Below are positions 35,755 to 44,256 of a stretch of DNA of 64,000 bases, piece by piece. The notes beneath the pieces are model-generated. The model was not told where the DNA came from and searched no databases. It worked only from the letters and a program-made list of their open reading frames with translations. The translations under genes and the position numbers were made by a program. Source of the stretch: Alloalcanivorax balearicus MACL04 (GTDB lineage Bacteria > Pseudomonadota > Gammaproteobacteria > Pseudomonadales > Alcanivoracaceae); contig NZ_ARXS01000009.1 of assembly GCF_025532145.1 (NCBI RefSeq), positions 62,001-126,000 of the forward strand. The letters are read 5' to 3'. The stretch's first letter is position 1. Each line of letters begins with the position of its first letter.

Positions 35755-36520
35755 AGGCTTCTACTTGCGCGTTCTGGTCTGGATAACTTTGACACTGTGG
35801 CTGGGCGGGTGTGCGGTAAGCAATCCGCCGCCGGTGGTTGACCTGTACGGCAAGTCATCCCGCTCCCAGCCGGTGACTTCCGGCAGCCATAAGGTGGCTC
35901 GCGGCGAGACCTTGTATTCGATTGCCTGGCGCTACGGCTGGGACTACAAGTCGCTGGCGCGCGCCAATGGCATCAAAGCGCCTTACACCATCTATCCCGG
36001 ACAGGTGATCCGTTTCTCCTCCCGCGCCGCGGCAGCACCGAAAACCCGTCCACGCGGTACCGCCTCAAGCAGCAAACCGACGGCGAAGCCGGCCGCCAAA
36101 CCGGTCGCCAAACCGGCCCCTCCAGCGACCCCGAAAGTGGTCAGCAACGTGCGTTGGCGCTGGCCGGCGGAGGGAGAGCTGGTGCAGCGCTTTTCCTCCG
36201 CTGGCAGCGGCCCTCGCGGTATCGCCATCGCCGGGCGTCGCGGTGCGTCGGTGGTGGCCGCGGCGGACGGGACGGTGGTGTATAAAGGGGTGGGGCTGAC
36301 CGGTTACGGCAAGTTGCTGATCATCAAACATAATGATCGCTGGCTGAGCGCCTATGCTCACAACGATAACTTACTGGTGAAGGAGGGGGAGCAGGTGAAG
36401 TCCGGTCAGAAGATCGCCACCATGGGGTCCAGTGGCACCTTTCGCACCCAATTGCATTTCGAGATTCGCCGGGATGGACAGCCGGTGGACCCGCTTCCTC
36501 TGTTACCGAAGAAATCATGA
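35729..36520 (+). CDS. nlpD: NlpD-like murein hydrolase activator lipoprotein
   Basis: NlpD activates the AmiC amidase at the septum. The 263-aa product has a lipoprotein signal (VLVWITLTLWLGGC; Cys about residue 28), a LysM domain (HKVARGETLYSIAWRYGWDY) and a Lys/Pro/Ala-rich linker. The C-terminal LytM/M23 domain ends in RTQLHFEIRRDGQPVDP. The first zinc His and Asp of active M23 enzymes are not seen (RGIAIAGRRG at that place), so it is a degenerate activator. An alternative TTG start at 35765 has AAAGG seven bases upstream and follows the DUF368 stop. No rpoS follows. Confidence 0.9.
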   Translation: MSPRRRPTKGFYLRVLVWITLTLWLGGCAVSNPPPVVDLYGKSSRSQPVTSGSHKVARGETLYSIAWRYGWDYKSLARANGIKAPYTIYPGQVIRFSSRAAAAPKTRPRGTASSSKPTAKPAAKPVAKPAPPATPKVVSNVRWRWPAEGELVQRFSSAGSGPRGIAIAGRRGASVVAAADGTVVYKGVGLTGYGKLLIIKHNDRWLSAYAHNDNLLVKEGEQVKSGQKIATMGSSGTFRTQLHFEIRRDGQPVDPLPLLPKKS

Positions 36521-37431
36521 CCGATCATTCCCGCGCGTCCCATCGTTTATTGCTTCTCGCCGCCTCGGCTTCGGTGGCGGTGGCCATGGTGCTGATCGTG
36601 GTCAAGGCGCTGGCCTGGAGCGCCACCGGCTCGGTCAGCCTGCTGGCCTCGCTGGTGGATTCAGCGATGGACTCGCTGGCCTCGCTGGTCAACTTCGCCG
36701 CCATTCGCTATTCGCTGGTACCGCCGGATAAGGAACACCGCTTCGGACACGGCAAGGCGGAGGCGCTGGCCGGGCTGGGCCAGGCGGTACTGGTGGCGGG
36801 CTCGGCGGTGTTTCTGGGGCGGGAAGCGATCCTCAAAATGCTGGATCCACAACCGCTGGAAGCCACGGGGCTGGGTATCGGCGTGATGGTGTTTTCCATT
36901 GTCCTGACCGGCGCCCTGGTGATTTTTCAACGCTACGTGATCCGTCGCACCGGCTCCACCGCGATCCAGGCGGACAGCCTGCATTACTTCTCCGATCTGG
37001 CGGTGAACCTGGGCATTATCGCCACGCTGGTGATCGCCTGGTTCGGCTTCCCTGAGGCGGATGGCATCGTGGCGATGCTGATCGCGGTGTTCGTGCTGCG
37101 TTCCGCCTGGCAGATCGGCTGGGAGGCCAGTCAGCTGCTGCTGGACCGGGAGGTGGAAGGGGATACCCGAGATCGTATTGGCGCCATCGTCGGAGCCCAT
37201 ACCGAGGCGCTGGGATTCCATGATCTGCGCACTCGTCTTTCAGGGCGGACGCTGTTTATTCAATTGCATGTGGACATGGACCAAACCATGTCATTGCTCG
37301 ATGCCCATGCCCTCGGCGAGCGCATTCGTTTGGACATCCGCAAGGCATTTCCCAACGCCGAGGTGATCATTCACCAGGACCCGGTGCCGGGAGCGCCCCG
37401 GGTGCCGGTGGATGAACGTCAGGACGTCTGA
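36517..37431 (+). CDS. fieF: cation diffusion facilitator (FieF/YiiP type) metal exporter
   Basis: This 304-aa inner-membrane protein exchanges Zn2+ or Fe2+/Cd2+ for protons. The membrane metal site is intact: Asp48 and Asp52 in LVDSAMDSLASL (helix 2), and His156 and Asp160 in LHYFSDLAVNLG (helix 5). This is the HD-DD set of YiiP. The FGHGKAEALAGLGQ loop and a C-terminal cytoplasmic domain (TRLSGRTLFIQLHVDMDQTM) complete the family pattern. Its ATG overlaps the nlpD stop, so it occupies the slot where rpoS is often found. A large palindrome follows. Confidence 0.9.
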   Translation: MTDHSRASHRLLLLAASASVAVAMVLIVVKALAWSATGSVSLLASLVDSAMDSLASLVNFAAIRYSLVPPDKEHRFGHGKAEALAGLGQAVLVAGSAVFLGREAILKMLDPQPLEATGLGIGVMVFSIVLTGALVIFQRYVIRRTGSTAIQADSLHYFSDLAVNLGIIATLVIAWFGFPEADGIVAMLIAVFVLRSAWQIGWEASQLLLDREVEGDTRDRIGAIVGAHTEALGFHDLRTRLSGRTLFIQLHVDMDQTMSLLDAHALGERIRLDIRKAFPNAEVIIHQDPVPGAPRVPVDERQDV

Positions 37432-37485
37432 CGCCAGGAAAGGCTTATCGCGGTTCAGGGAAAACCGGGGGGGCCAGCAGGGACA

Positions 37486-37593
37486 GCGGAGCCACGTTAG
37501 GCCTTTGCGGAAACGCCGTGAATACGTCCGTGTAGGCTCCCGGTCGAACGTCCGTGTTCGACAGGGTCCCGCAAAGGCCTAACGCGGCTCCGC
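37486..37593. repeat. large imperfect palindrome between fieF and the RND gene
   Basis: Two 25-base arms (37486-37510 and 37569-37593) are complementary except at one position. They share the core CGTTAGGCCTTTGCGG on the left and its complement on the right. A second hairpin is nested inside: GTCGAAC (37543-37549) and GTTCGAC (37556-37562). It lies between convergent genes. It resembles a small non-autonomous repeat or a bidirectional mRNA-end structure more than a simple terminator, because no T-run follows either arm. Confidence 0.75.
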
Positions 37594-37622
37594 TTCGAGG
37601 TAACCGGCGAGCGCAGGAGCCC

Positions 37623-40271
37623 TCACACCCTCAACTTCGGTTTCACACTGATCAGCAAGGCCGGCAACAATGTCAGGTTGCTGAGCAACGCCACCAGCAT
37701 GGCCAGGCCGGTGAGCAGCCCGAAATAGACGGTGGGATTGAAGTTGGAAATCGCCAGGATCGAGAAGCCGGCGATGATCACCAGAGAGGTGTAGTACATC
37801 GCCTTGCCGATGGAGCCGTGGCAGCGGTACATGGTGGCCACATAATCGTTGTCTTTCGGCAATTCCTCATGGAAGCGGTGTATGTAGTGGATGGTGTCGT
37901 CCACGGCGATGCCGATGGTGATCGCGGTAATGGTGATGGTCATCAAATCCAGCGGCAGACCGATCCAGCCCATCAAACCCAGTACCAGCGCCGCGCTGAC
38001 CAGGCTCGGCACCATGCTGATCAATGCCACCGGCAACGAGCGGAACAGGATCAGCAACATCACCATGATCGCCACGAACACATAGCCGAGGGTCTTGATC
38101 TGGGAATCGAACAGACTCTGCAGCATGTTGTTATAGAGCACCATGGCACCGGTGAGATGCACCTGCTCGGGCTGCAGGTCGAACTTCTCCAGCAGATCGC
38201 CGCGAATCTTCTTGAGCAGGTCATCGCGATTGAGATTCTTGTCTGAATCGATCACCCGCACACTGATGCGTACCTGGCGGCCGTCCTCGGACATGTATGG
38301 ATTCACCAGCTGTGAACGCAGATCGTCGGGAATGAAGCTCGCCAGCAGCATCAACTGCATGTAACTGAGAGGGCCGCCATTGAGCTTTTCCGCTACCTGG
38401 TAAGTGGTGGCGATGGACAGCACCTTGCCGGTTTCCGGCAGGGACTTGAGATATTCCTCGATCTCGATCAACTGGCCCAGCCGGTGGGGGGTGTACCAGT
38501 AAGCGTCGCGCAGACGGCGTTCACCGGCGGAAGCCTGTTTGAACGGATCGCCGCCATCGTCGGCACCGAAGGGGTCGGCACTGAACGAGTCGGTACTGTC
38601 GGCGGCGAAAGGATCGCCCGCCTGATCCGTGCCGTCCGTGCCAAAGCCGTCGTCACCGGCGCTGAAAGGATCTTCGTCCGTCGCGCCAAAACCATCGTCG
38701 GACGCCGGCTCGGACGTGGCGGTGTGGTGGTCTTGTGTTTTGGGTTCCGGCCTCGGCGGCGCATCAATAATGATATCCAGCGGTGTGGTACCACCCAGTT
38801 TGCGGTCGATCTGCAGCATGCCCTGGTGGATTTCCGTGTCCTTCTGGAAGTAATCAATAAAGCGGTTTTCCACCGTCAGACGGCTCATCCCCCACACCGC
38901 CAGGGCGATGATCACCAGCGCTGCCAGCAGCAGTGGCAGCCGGCTTTTTTCGGTGATGGTGGCGAAGCCCAGTGTCAACTTGCGGGTCAGGTCGCTACCG
39001 CCGGGGGCAGTGCCGGGCTGCAATGGCAACAGCAGGGCCGGGAAGGCCAGGAAACACACCACCAGCGCCACCGCCAGACCAATGGTCATCATCCAGCCGA
39101 AGTCGATGACCGGGCGGATGTCGCTGATCACCAGGGACGAGAAACCGACCATGGTGGTCAGGATCATGTACACACAGGGCCGCATCATATGGGCGGCGGT
39201 TTCCCGTACCAGCCAGGCCTGGGTGGCCGAGGGGTTTTCTTCGTGCAGTTCCCGGTATCGCACGGTCAGGTGAATGGCGATGGACATGGTGATGATCAGC
39301 AACAACGAGATGTAGTTGCTGCTGATCACGGTGACCTTCCAGTCCATGAAGCCGAGCCAGCCGGTGACGATCAACACCGTGAGTCCGCAGCAGACCAGTG
39401 GCACCACCACCCAGCGGGGGCGGCGGAAAATCAGAAACAGGGCCAGGATCAGAAATACCAGAACGCCGATGCCGAAGATCTCCAGATCGGCGCGAATGAA
39501 GCTGACCATGTCACTGGCGATCATCGGCACACCGCCAAGGAACAGTCCCGCCTGATCGCGATACTGGTCCATGATGCCGCGCACCTGCTCGATACGCTGG
39601 GTGCTTTCCGCCTGCAGCTGGCTGCTGTAGTCGCTGAATTCCCGGGAGACCCTGTCCAGCCGCTCTTCTTCTTCGGTGCTGAGCGTGTCTTCGCGTCGCT
39701 TCTTGCGCAGTTCCGTACGTTGTGCCAGCAGGTCGCGGTAATGCTGATCGTCTTCCAGCGTCAGCAGCAGCGCGGTGGTGTTGCCGTCCCGGCTGACAAG
39801 CAGGTCCTGATAGAGAGGGTTTTCCTCGGTGAATTCCTTCTTCGCCAGGGCCAGGTCAGTGTCCGCTTCAAGCAGGGTACGGTAGCCGCTGGCCAGATCG
39901 GTGAATTCCACCTGCGGGCTGAACAGCAGCGGCACATCCAGCATGCTGTAAACCGAGGCCACCCGATCCACTTTCTTCAGACTGTCCTGCAGTCGTGACA
40001 GGTGTTCCAGGGTATCGCGCTGGAACAGAGGGCGATCCTTGGGGGTGTAGGTGACCACCAGGAAATCGCTACCGCCATAGCGCTTGGCGATACCACGGTA
40101 GTACTGCAACGCCTGGTCGTTCTCCAGCACCAGAGAATCCGCCGAGGCGTCCAGTTTGAAGTGTCGTGCCTGCCAGGCGGCGGTGGCGCTCACTAAAGCC
40201 ACGATCAGCAGCCAGAACAGTGGATGGCGCAGCACCACCCGGCAATAGCTCAAGAACAGTCGATGGGTCAT
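37623..40271 (-). CDS. RND/MMPL-family exporter with Asp/Phe-rich insert
   Basis: The 882-aa inner-membrane protein has a membrane segment near residue 20, a periplasmic domain, and five clustered helices (about residues 255-420). A second half with the same plan ends at the C-terminus (about 710-880). This is the duplicated MMPL/SSD layout of RND exporters such as HpnN-type lipid transporters. VDDTIHYIHRFHEEL and GVPMIASDMVSFIRADLEIF are typical. Residues 525-578 form an acidic low-complexity insert with 15 Asp, two DDGFG and four DPF motifs. The substrate is unknown. It lies behind the SRPBCC gene (33-base gap) on the minus strand, opposite an AraC regulator. Confidence 0.88.
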   Translation of the reverse strand: MTHRLFLSYCRVVLRHPLFWLLIVALVSATAAWQARHFKLDASADSLVLENDQALQYYRGIAKRYGGSDFLVVTYTPKDRPLFQRDTLEHLSRLQDSLKKVDRVASVYSMLDVPLLFSPQVEFTDLASGYRTLLEADTDLALAKKEFTEENPLYQDLLVSRDGNTTALLLTLEDDQHYRDLLAQRTELRKKRREDTLSTEEEERLDRVSREFSDYSSQLQAESTQRIEQVRGIMDQYRDQAGLFLGGVPMIASDMVSFIRADLEIFGIGVLVFLILALFLIFRRPRWVVVPLVCCGLTVLIVTGWLGFMDWKVTVISSNYISLLLIITMSIAIHLTVRYRELHEENPSATQAWLVRETAAHMMRPCVYMILTTMVGFSSLVISDIRPVIDFGWMMTIGLAVALVVCFLAFPALLLPLQPGTAPGGSDLTRKLTLGFATITEKSRLPLLLAALVIIALAVWGMSRLTVENRFIDYFQKDTEIHQGMLQIDRKLGGTTPLDIIIDAPPRPEPKTQDHHTATSEPASDDGFGATDEDPFSAGDDGFGTDGTDQAGDPFAADSTDSFSADPFGADDGGDPFKQASAGERRLRDAYWYTPHRLGQLIEIEEYLKSLPETGKVLSIATTYQVAEKLNGGPLSYMQLMLLASFIPDDLRSQLVNPYMSEDGRQVRISVRVIDSDKNLNRDDLLKKIRGDLLEKFDLQPEQVHLTGAMVLYNNMLQSLFDSQIKTLGYVFVAIMVMLLILFRSLPVALISMVPSLVSAALVLGLMGWIGLPLDLMTITITAITIGIAVDDTIHYIHRFHEELPKDNDYVATMYRCHGSIGKAMYYTSLVIIAGFSILAISNFNPTVYFGLLTGLAMLVALLSNLTLLPALLISVKPKLRV

Positions 40272-40304
40272 GGAACCTCTCGGACCGGTTATTATTAACA
40301 GGCT

Positions 40305-40733
40305 CTAAAACATCGCCGCGAATTCGGCGGCGAAACGGCGATCAAAGCGATGAATCAGTTTGCCGAAGGGGAGTGTAAGCAATGTCAGGGCGCCCTCGGA
40401 CCACTCTTCCTGATGCAACCGGCAGCCACCTTCATCGTCGTCAATGAAGGAAAAGCGGTGCTGAATCCTCGCCAGCGGCAACGACAGTCCCCAACTGATG
40501 CGCTCGTTTTCGACCACTTCCAGCACTTTTACCGCCACCGGCGCGGGGGGCAGGCCGGGCAGGTCGATAACGAACAGCAGGGTGGCGCCGGGGCGCCAGC
40601 CGCCGAACAATCTGGCATAGCGAACCACCGAACACCAGTCGGGCCAGTCTTCCACCCGGGTGAACAGGGAGAAAGCCTGACGGCGGGAAGCGGCGGTGTC
40701 GGTGACGTCGTCGATGAAATAGCGTTTCAGCAT
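40305..40733 (-). CDS. SRPBCC-fold (polyketide cyclase/START-like) protein
   Basis: This 142-aa soluble protein has the helix-grip pattern of SRPBCC proteins: AFSLFTRVEDWPDWCSVVRY near residue 20, GWRPGATLLFVIDLPGLPPA, VLEVVENERISWGLSLPLAR, and a C-terminal helix KLIHRFDRRFAAEFAAMF. Such domains bind hydrophobic ligands; the ligand here is unknown. It is the first gene of a two-gene minus-strand unit with the RND exporter, so a hydrophobic substrate for that exporter is a reasonable guess. Confidence 0.8.
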   Translation of the reverse strand: MLKRYFIDDVTDTAASRRQAFSLFTRVEDWPDWCSVVRYARLFGGWRPGATLLFVIDLPGLPPAPVAVKVLEVVENERISWGLSLPLARIQHRFSFIDDDEGGCRLHQEEWSEGALTLLTLPFGKLIHRFDRRFAAEFAAMF

Positions 40734-40865
40734 GGCGGGCTCGTCAGGGTTTGCGCCAAGATTACCCGTCGCGATGGATCACGGCCAGTTCAGTGCCGAG
40801 GCGAATCGGGCCATTATCCACTGGAAGCTTGACCGAAGGCCGCGTCCTGCCTAGCGTGAACAAAA

Positions 40866-40900
40866 AATCATAGGGAATGATTGTTGATGTCGCTTGCGAC
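40866..40900. promoter_or_regulatory. two palindromes in the SRPBCC-araC intergenic region
   Basis: AATCAT (40866-40871) and ATGATT (40877-40882) form a spaced palindrome. GTCGC (40889-40893) and GCGAC (40896-40900) form a second. They lie in the 233-base gap between divergent genes and are candidate operators; AraC-type sites are usually direct repeats, so another regulator is possible. Confidence 0.35.
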
Positions 40901-40966
40901 GGCCCGTAGGGGAGATGGCGGTCATAAAAAATAACAAAGGCGAAAGCCACTACGTAAGGAAACCAC

Positions 40967-42034
40967 ATGGCGAGCAAATTGTTCCCGGCATCCAACCTGC
41001 CGGCGTTAATGGAGATCGCACTGCGCAGCCGCCTGGACGTGCAGGCGTTGTTTCAGAAAGCCGGGATCGACGCGGACATGGTCGGGCGCGCGGAGTGCTA
41101 TGTGCGCGTGGAGCAGATCGATACCGTGCTCAGCACCGCGTTCGCCGAAACCCGGGATCCGCTCTTTGGTCTGCATGTGGGCAGAGACAACCACTACGGC
41201 AATCTGGACATCATTGGTAACCTGATGGCGGCTTCCGCGTCCCTGGATCAGGGGCTGGCGCTGCTGTTCCGCTACAAGGACCTGTTGGTGCCGTACCTGG
41301 GGTTCGCCCTGCGCCACGAACCCGATGCCGTGGCCCTGGAAGTGTTCCCGCATTATCCGGATTTGGAGTTTACCCAGACCCGCACTCACAACGAATTGGT
41401 GGTGGCCACCATCGTCGCCATTGGCCGCTCCCTCACCGGTGGGCGTTTCCCGGTACGGGAGGCGGCCTTCCGCCATCCGGCCCCGCCACCGCCACAACTG
41501 AATGAATACCGTGCCTTCTTTCAATGTCCGCTGGTCTTCGAGGCTCCCTGTAATGCCGTGCTGTTCGATGAAGCGGCGTTGACCTCGCCGCTGCCCGGTG
41601 CCTATCCGGATTATCGGCGCCGTCTGGAACGCGCCGCGGATCGACTGCTTGGCGCGTTGACCCGGGCGGCGGCGGTGAGTCTACAGGTGCGTGAGCGGCT
41701 GTATGAAACTCTGGGACAAGGCGCCTGGTCGGTGGAGAAGGTGGCTTCCTCATTGAACATGACCACCCGTACGCTGCAGCGACGACTGCGTCAGGAGGGG
41801 CTGCGCTTCGCCGATTTGCGCGACCAGGTGCGGCACGAGCACGCCTGCCGTAAACTGGTGGAACCGTGCTGTGACATGCAGCAACTGACCCAGGATCTGG
41901 GCTTTTCGGATATCGCCAATTTCTACCACGCTTTTCGCCGCTGGCAGGGGTGCGCGCCGGGGGAATACCGGCGCCGGCAATTAACCGAACGGGCCCGCAA
42001 CGAACGGATGGCGATCCATCAAATGGAGCGCTGA
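40967..42034 (+). CDS. AraC-family transcriptional regulator
   Basis: The 355-aa protein has an N-terminal arabinose-binding-like domain (Arabinose_bd family; LPALMEIALRSRLDVQALFQ, GNLDIIGNLMAASASLDQGL). A C-terminal AraC double helix-turn-helix follows (WSVEKVASSLNMTTRTLQRR and LTQDLGFSDIANFYHAFRRW). This layout is shared by OruR/ArgR-like and fatty-acid or steroid-responsive regulators. The gene diverges from the SRPBCC-RND unit and could control it. The ligand is not predictable. A REP palindrome follows its stop. Confidence 0.9.
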   Translation: MASKLFPASNLPALMEIALRSRLDVQALFQKAGIDADMVGRAECYVRVEQIDTVLSTAFAETRDPLFGLHVGRDNHYGNLDIIGNLMAASASLDQGLALLFRYKDLLVPYLGFALRHEPDAVALEVFPHYPDLEFTQTRTHNELVVATIVAIGRSLTGGRFPVREAAFRHPAPPPPQLNEYRAFFQCPLVFEAPCNAVLFDEAALTSPLPGAYPDYRRRLERAADRLLGALTRAAAVSLQVRERLYETLGQGAWSVEKVASSLNMTTRTLQRRLRQEGLRFADLRDQVRHEHACRKLVEPCCDMQQLTQDLGFSDIANFYHAFRRWQGCAPGEYRRRQLTERARNERMAIHQMER

Positions 42035-42070
42035 AACGGCATCGCAAGCATGACTTCAGAGGTGGCTACG

Positions 42071-42155
42071 AAGCCACTGTGGGAGCTTGCCTGCAAGCGA
42101 ATGGGGCTCTCGGCTCACACGGGATTCGCTTGCAGGCAAGCTCCCACAGCGGCTT
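42071..42155. repeat. REP-like palindromic repeat pair (BIME type)
   Basis: A 32-base unit (42071-42102) is followed by its inverted copy (42124-42155) with one mismatch. The unit carries CTGTGGGAGCTTGCCTGCAA. Related units are at 49841-49922 and 52249-52286 and, more distantly, near 45690. It resembles Pseudomonas REP sequences. It sits just upstream of the next gene and makes its reading frame appear longer than it is. Confidence 0.88.
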
Positions 42156-42184
42156 TATCACGTGGATCGACAGCCCGAACGCTT

Positions 42185-43051
42185 ATGATCGATATCGACA
42201 CCGCCGCCCGGGAACTGGAAATACTGTGGTCGTTGCCCGGCCGGGACTGCCGGCTGCAACCGCTTGGGCAAAGCGGTGCCGGGCTCACCGCGATCATCCA
42301 TACCCCGGCGCAGCGCTTCTTCCTCAAATGGATGAGCGATGGCGACCCGCTGGAGGCCGAACAGGACGGGCTGACCCGGCTGGCGCCAGTGGTGAGAGTG
42401 CCGGGCTGGCGTTACCTCGGCCCACTGGCGGGCGGCCAGGCTCTGATTCTGGAATGGCTGGAACTGGGGCAGTCCCTGTCCCATGGACAATGGCGGGAGC
42501 TGGGCGAGCTGCTGCGGCGTCTGCATTCCGTGCCCGGTGAACAGTTCGGTTATCACCGTGATAACTGGATCGGCGCCAGCCGCCAATACAATGCACCGTC
42601 GCCGGATTGGGCCACCTTCTTCGTCAACCAACGGCTGGCGCCACAATGGCGCTGGGCCTGTCAGCGCGGGCTGCCGGCGGCGGAGGCGGGCCAGGTGGAA
42701 GCGGTGATGGCGCTGGCCATGGACTGGCTCTCCGAAGTGACGGTGACGCCGTCGCTGGTGCATGGCGATCTGTGGTCCGGCAACCTGGGCACGCTCACCG
42801 ACGGCACCGTGGTGCTGTTCGATCCGGCGGTGTACTACGGCCACGGGGAGGTGGATCTGGCCATGCTGGAATTGTTCGGTCCGGTGCCGGAAGAATGTCA
42901 TCGCGGTTATGGTATCGACCCTCACGATCCCGCCGTGGTGCAGCGCAAGACGCTCTATAACCTGTATCATCTGCTCAACCACTTTGTGCTGTTCGGTGGC
43001 GGCTACCTCAATGCCATCACCCGCAGCTGTCGGACCCTGCTGTCCTACTGA
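42185..43051 (+). CDS. fructosamine kinase family protein
   Basis: The 288-aa protein has the aminoglycoside-phosphotransferase/fructosamine-kinase fold: FFLKWMSDGDPLEAEQDGL (Lys for ATP), RVPGWRYLGPLAGGQALILE, the catalytic loop VHGDLWSGNLG, and the metal motif FDPAVYYGHGEVDLAM. Fructosamine-3-kinases phosphorylate Amadori adducts and free proteins of sugar damage. Bacterial members often act on ribulosamines; the substrate here is inferred. The ATG at 42185 lies after the REP element; the frame is open back to 42050 but that part is repeat DNA. pdxB follows after 38 bases. Confidence 0.9.
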   Translation: MIDIDTAARELEILWSLPGRDCRLQPLGQSGAGLTAIIHTPAQRFFLKWMSDGDPLEAEQDGLTRLAPVVRVPGWRYLGPLAGGQALILEWLELGQSLSHGQWRELGELLRRLHSVPGEQFGYHRDNWIGASRQYNAPSPDWATFFVNQRLAPQWRWACQRGLPAAEAGQVEAVMALAMDWLSEVTVTPSLVHGDLWSGNLGTLTDGTVVLFDPAVYYGHGEVDLAMLELFGPVPEECHRGYGIDPHDPAVVQRKTLYNLYHLLNHFVLFGGGYLNAITRSCRTLLSY

Positions 43052-43089
43052 CAGCGCGATCCATGATGCCTTGTTGATGGTGTTGAGCT

Positions 43090-44256
43090 TTGACTCCCAT
43101 TCGTATTGTCGCTGATGAAAACATGCCGGGGCTGGCGCCCTTTGAAGCGCTCGGGACGGTGCGCCGTGTGGACGGCCGCCGCCTTACCCGGATCGACCTT
43201 GCCGACACCGAGGTGTTACTGGTGCGCTCCGTTACCCGGGTGGACCGGGTGCTGCTGGAGGGCACCCCGGTGCGTTTCGTCGGCTCCGCCACCATCGGCA
43301 CCGATCACGTGGACCGGGCGGCGCTCAAGGCCATGGGCGTGGCCTTCGCCCATGCGCCGGGTTGCAACGCCCGGGCGGTGGCGGAGTATGTGCTGCAGGC
43401 GCTGTTGCTGGCCTGCCGGGAACAGGGCAGGACCTTGCGCGACAGCAGCGTGGGCATTGTCGGCCTGGGGAACGTGGGCAGCCGGGTGGCGCAGTGGCTG
43501 AGCGCCCTTGGGGTAACGGTCCTGGCCTGTGATCCGCCGCTGCAACGGGCCGGAGCCGATACCGTGGTGCCGCTGACCGACCTGGATACGGTGCTGGCGG
43601 CGGATCTGGTCACCCTGCACGTGCCGCTGACTCGCCAGGGGCCGGATGCCACCTTCCATATGCTCGACCGCGAGCGCTTGTTGCGTCTCGGCCCGCGGCA
43701 AACGCTGCTCAGTACCTGCCGGGGCGCGGTGATCGACAACCAGGCGCTGCGGGAGAGACTGGCGGACGCCAACGCGCCGCTGGTGCTGCTGGACGTCTGG
43801 GAGGGGGAGCCGCGAATCGATGCCGGGCTGCTGGCGCGGGTGCGTCTTGGTTCCCCGCATGTGGCCGGTTACAGCGTGGAAGGGAAGTGGCTGGGCACCA
43901 CCATGCTCCACCAGGCCTTCCGTTTGTGGCGGGGGGAAAGCGCGGGAGTTCCGGTGATGGACGGGGAGCGGCCGATACAGGAACACCCGGTGGCGGACGA
44001 GGATGACCTGCTGGCGTTGTTACAGCGGGCCTACCGGATTGACGACGACGATCGCCGTCTGCGTGCCAGCGTCGATGAAACCGACCCGGGGAGGGCGTTC
44101 GATGCCTTGCGGCGCGACTATCCGCCGCGCCATGAACTGCACCACTGGCGTCACCGTGGTGAGGTGGCGCCGGCGCTGAGCGCCTTGCTCAGCCTGCTTT
44201 TCGATCCGCCTGGCGCGGGTAGCGCCATGCCTGCTCCAGCTCTCGACAGGCCTTGA
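43090..44256 (+). CDS. pdxB: 4-phosphoerythronate dehydrogenase
   Basis: PdxB oxidises 4-phosphoerythronate in the DXP-dependent vitamin B6 pathway. The 388-aa protein begins at a TTG (TTG ACT CCC ATT; MTPIRIVADENMPGLAPFEA). The NAD-binding motif is VGIVGLGNVGSRVAQWLSAL, with catalytic Arg in LLSTCRGAVIDNQAL, Glu in WEGEPRID, and His in GSPHVAGYSVEGKW. The C-terminal PdxB dimerisation domain (residues 290-370) is present. The C-terminal tail AGSAMPAPALDRP is encoded opposite a small minus-strand gene. Confidence 0.93.
   Translation: MTPIRIVADENMPGLAPFEALGTVRRVDGRRLTRIDLADTEVLLVRSVTRVDRVLLEGTPVRFVGSATIGTDHVDRAALKAMGVAFAHAPGCNARAVAEYVLQALLLACREQGRTLRDSSVGIVGLGNVGSRVAQWLSALGVTVLACDPPLQRAGADTVVPLTDLDTVLAADLVTLHVPLTRQGPDATFHMLDRERLLRLGPRQTLLSTCRGAVIDNQALRERLADANAPLVLLDVWEGEPRIDAGLLARVRLGSPHVAGYSVEGKWLGTTMLHQAFRLWRGESAGVPVMDGERPIQEHPVADEDDLLALLQRAYRIDDDDRRLRASVDETDPGRAFDALRRDYPPRHELHHWRHRGEVAPALSALLSLLFDPPGAGSAMPAPALDRP

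Noticed and set aside
40762-40995. 77-codon minus-strand frame in the SRPBCC-araC gap
   Set aside because: It overlaps the AraC start and the palindromes, has no ribosome site and no similarity; the gap is better explained as regulatory.
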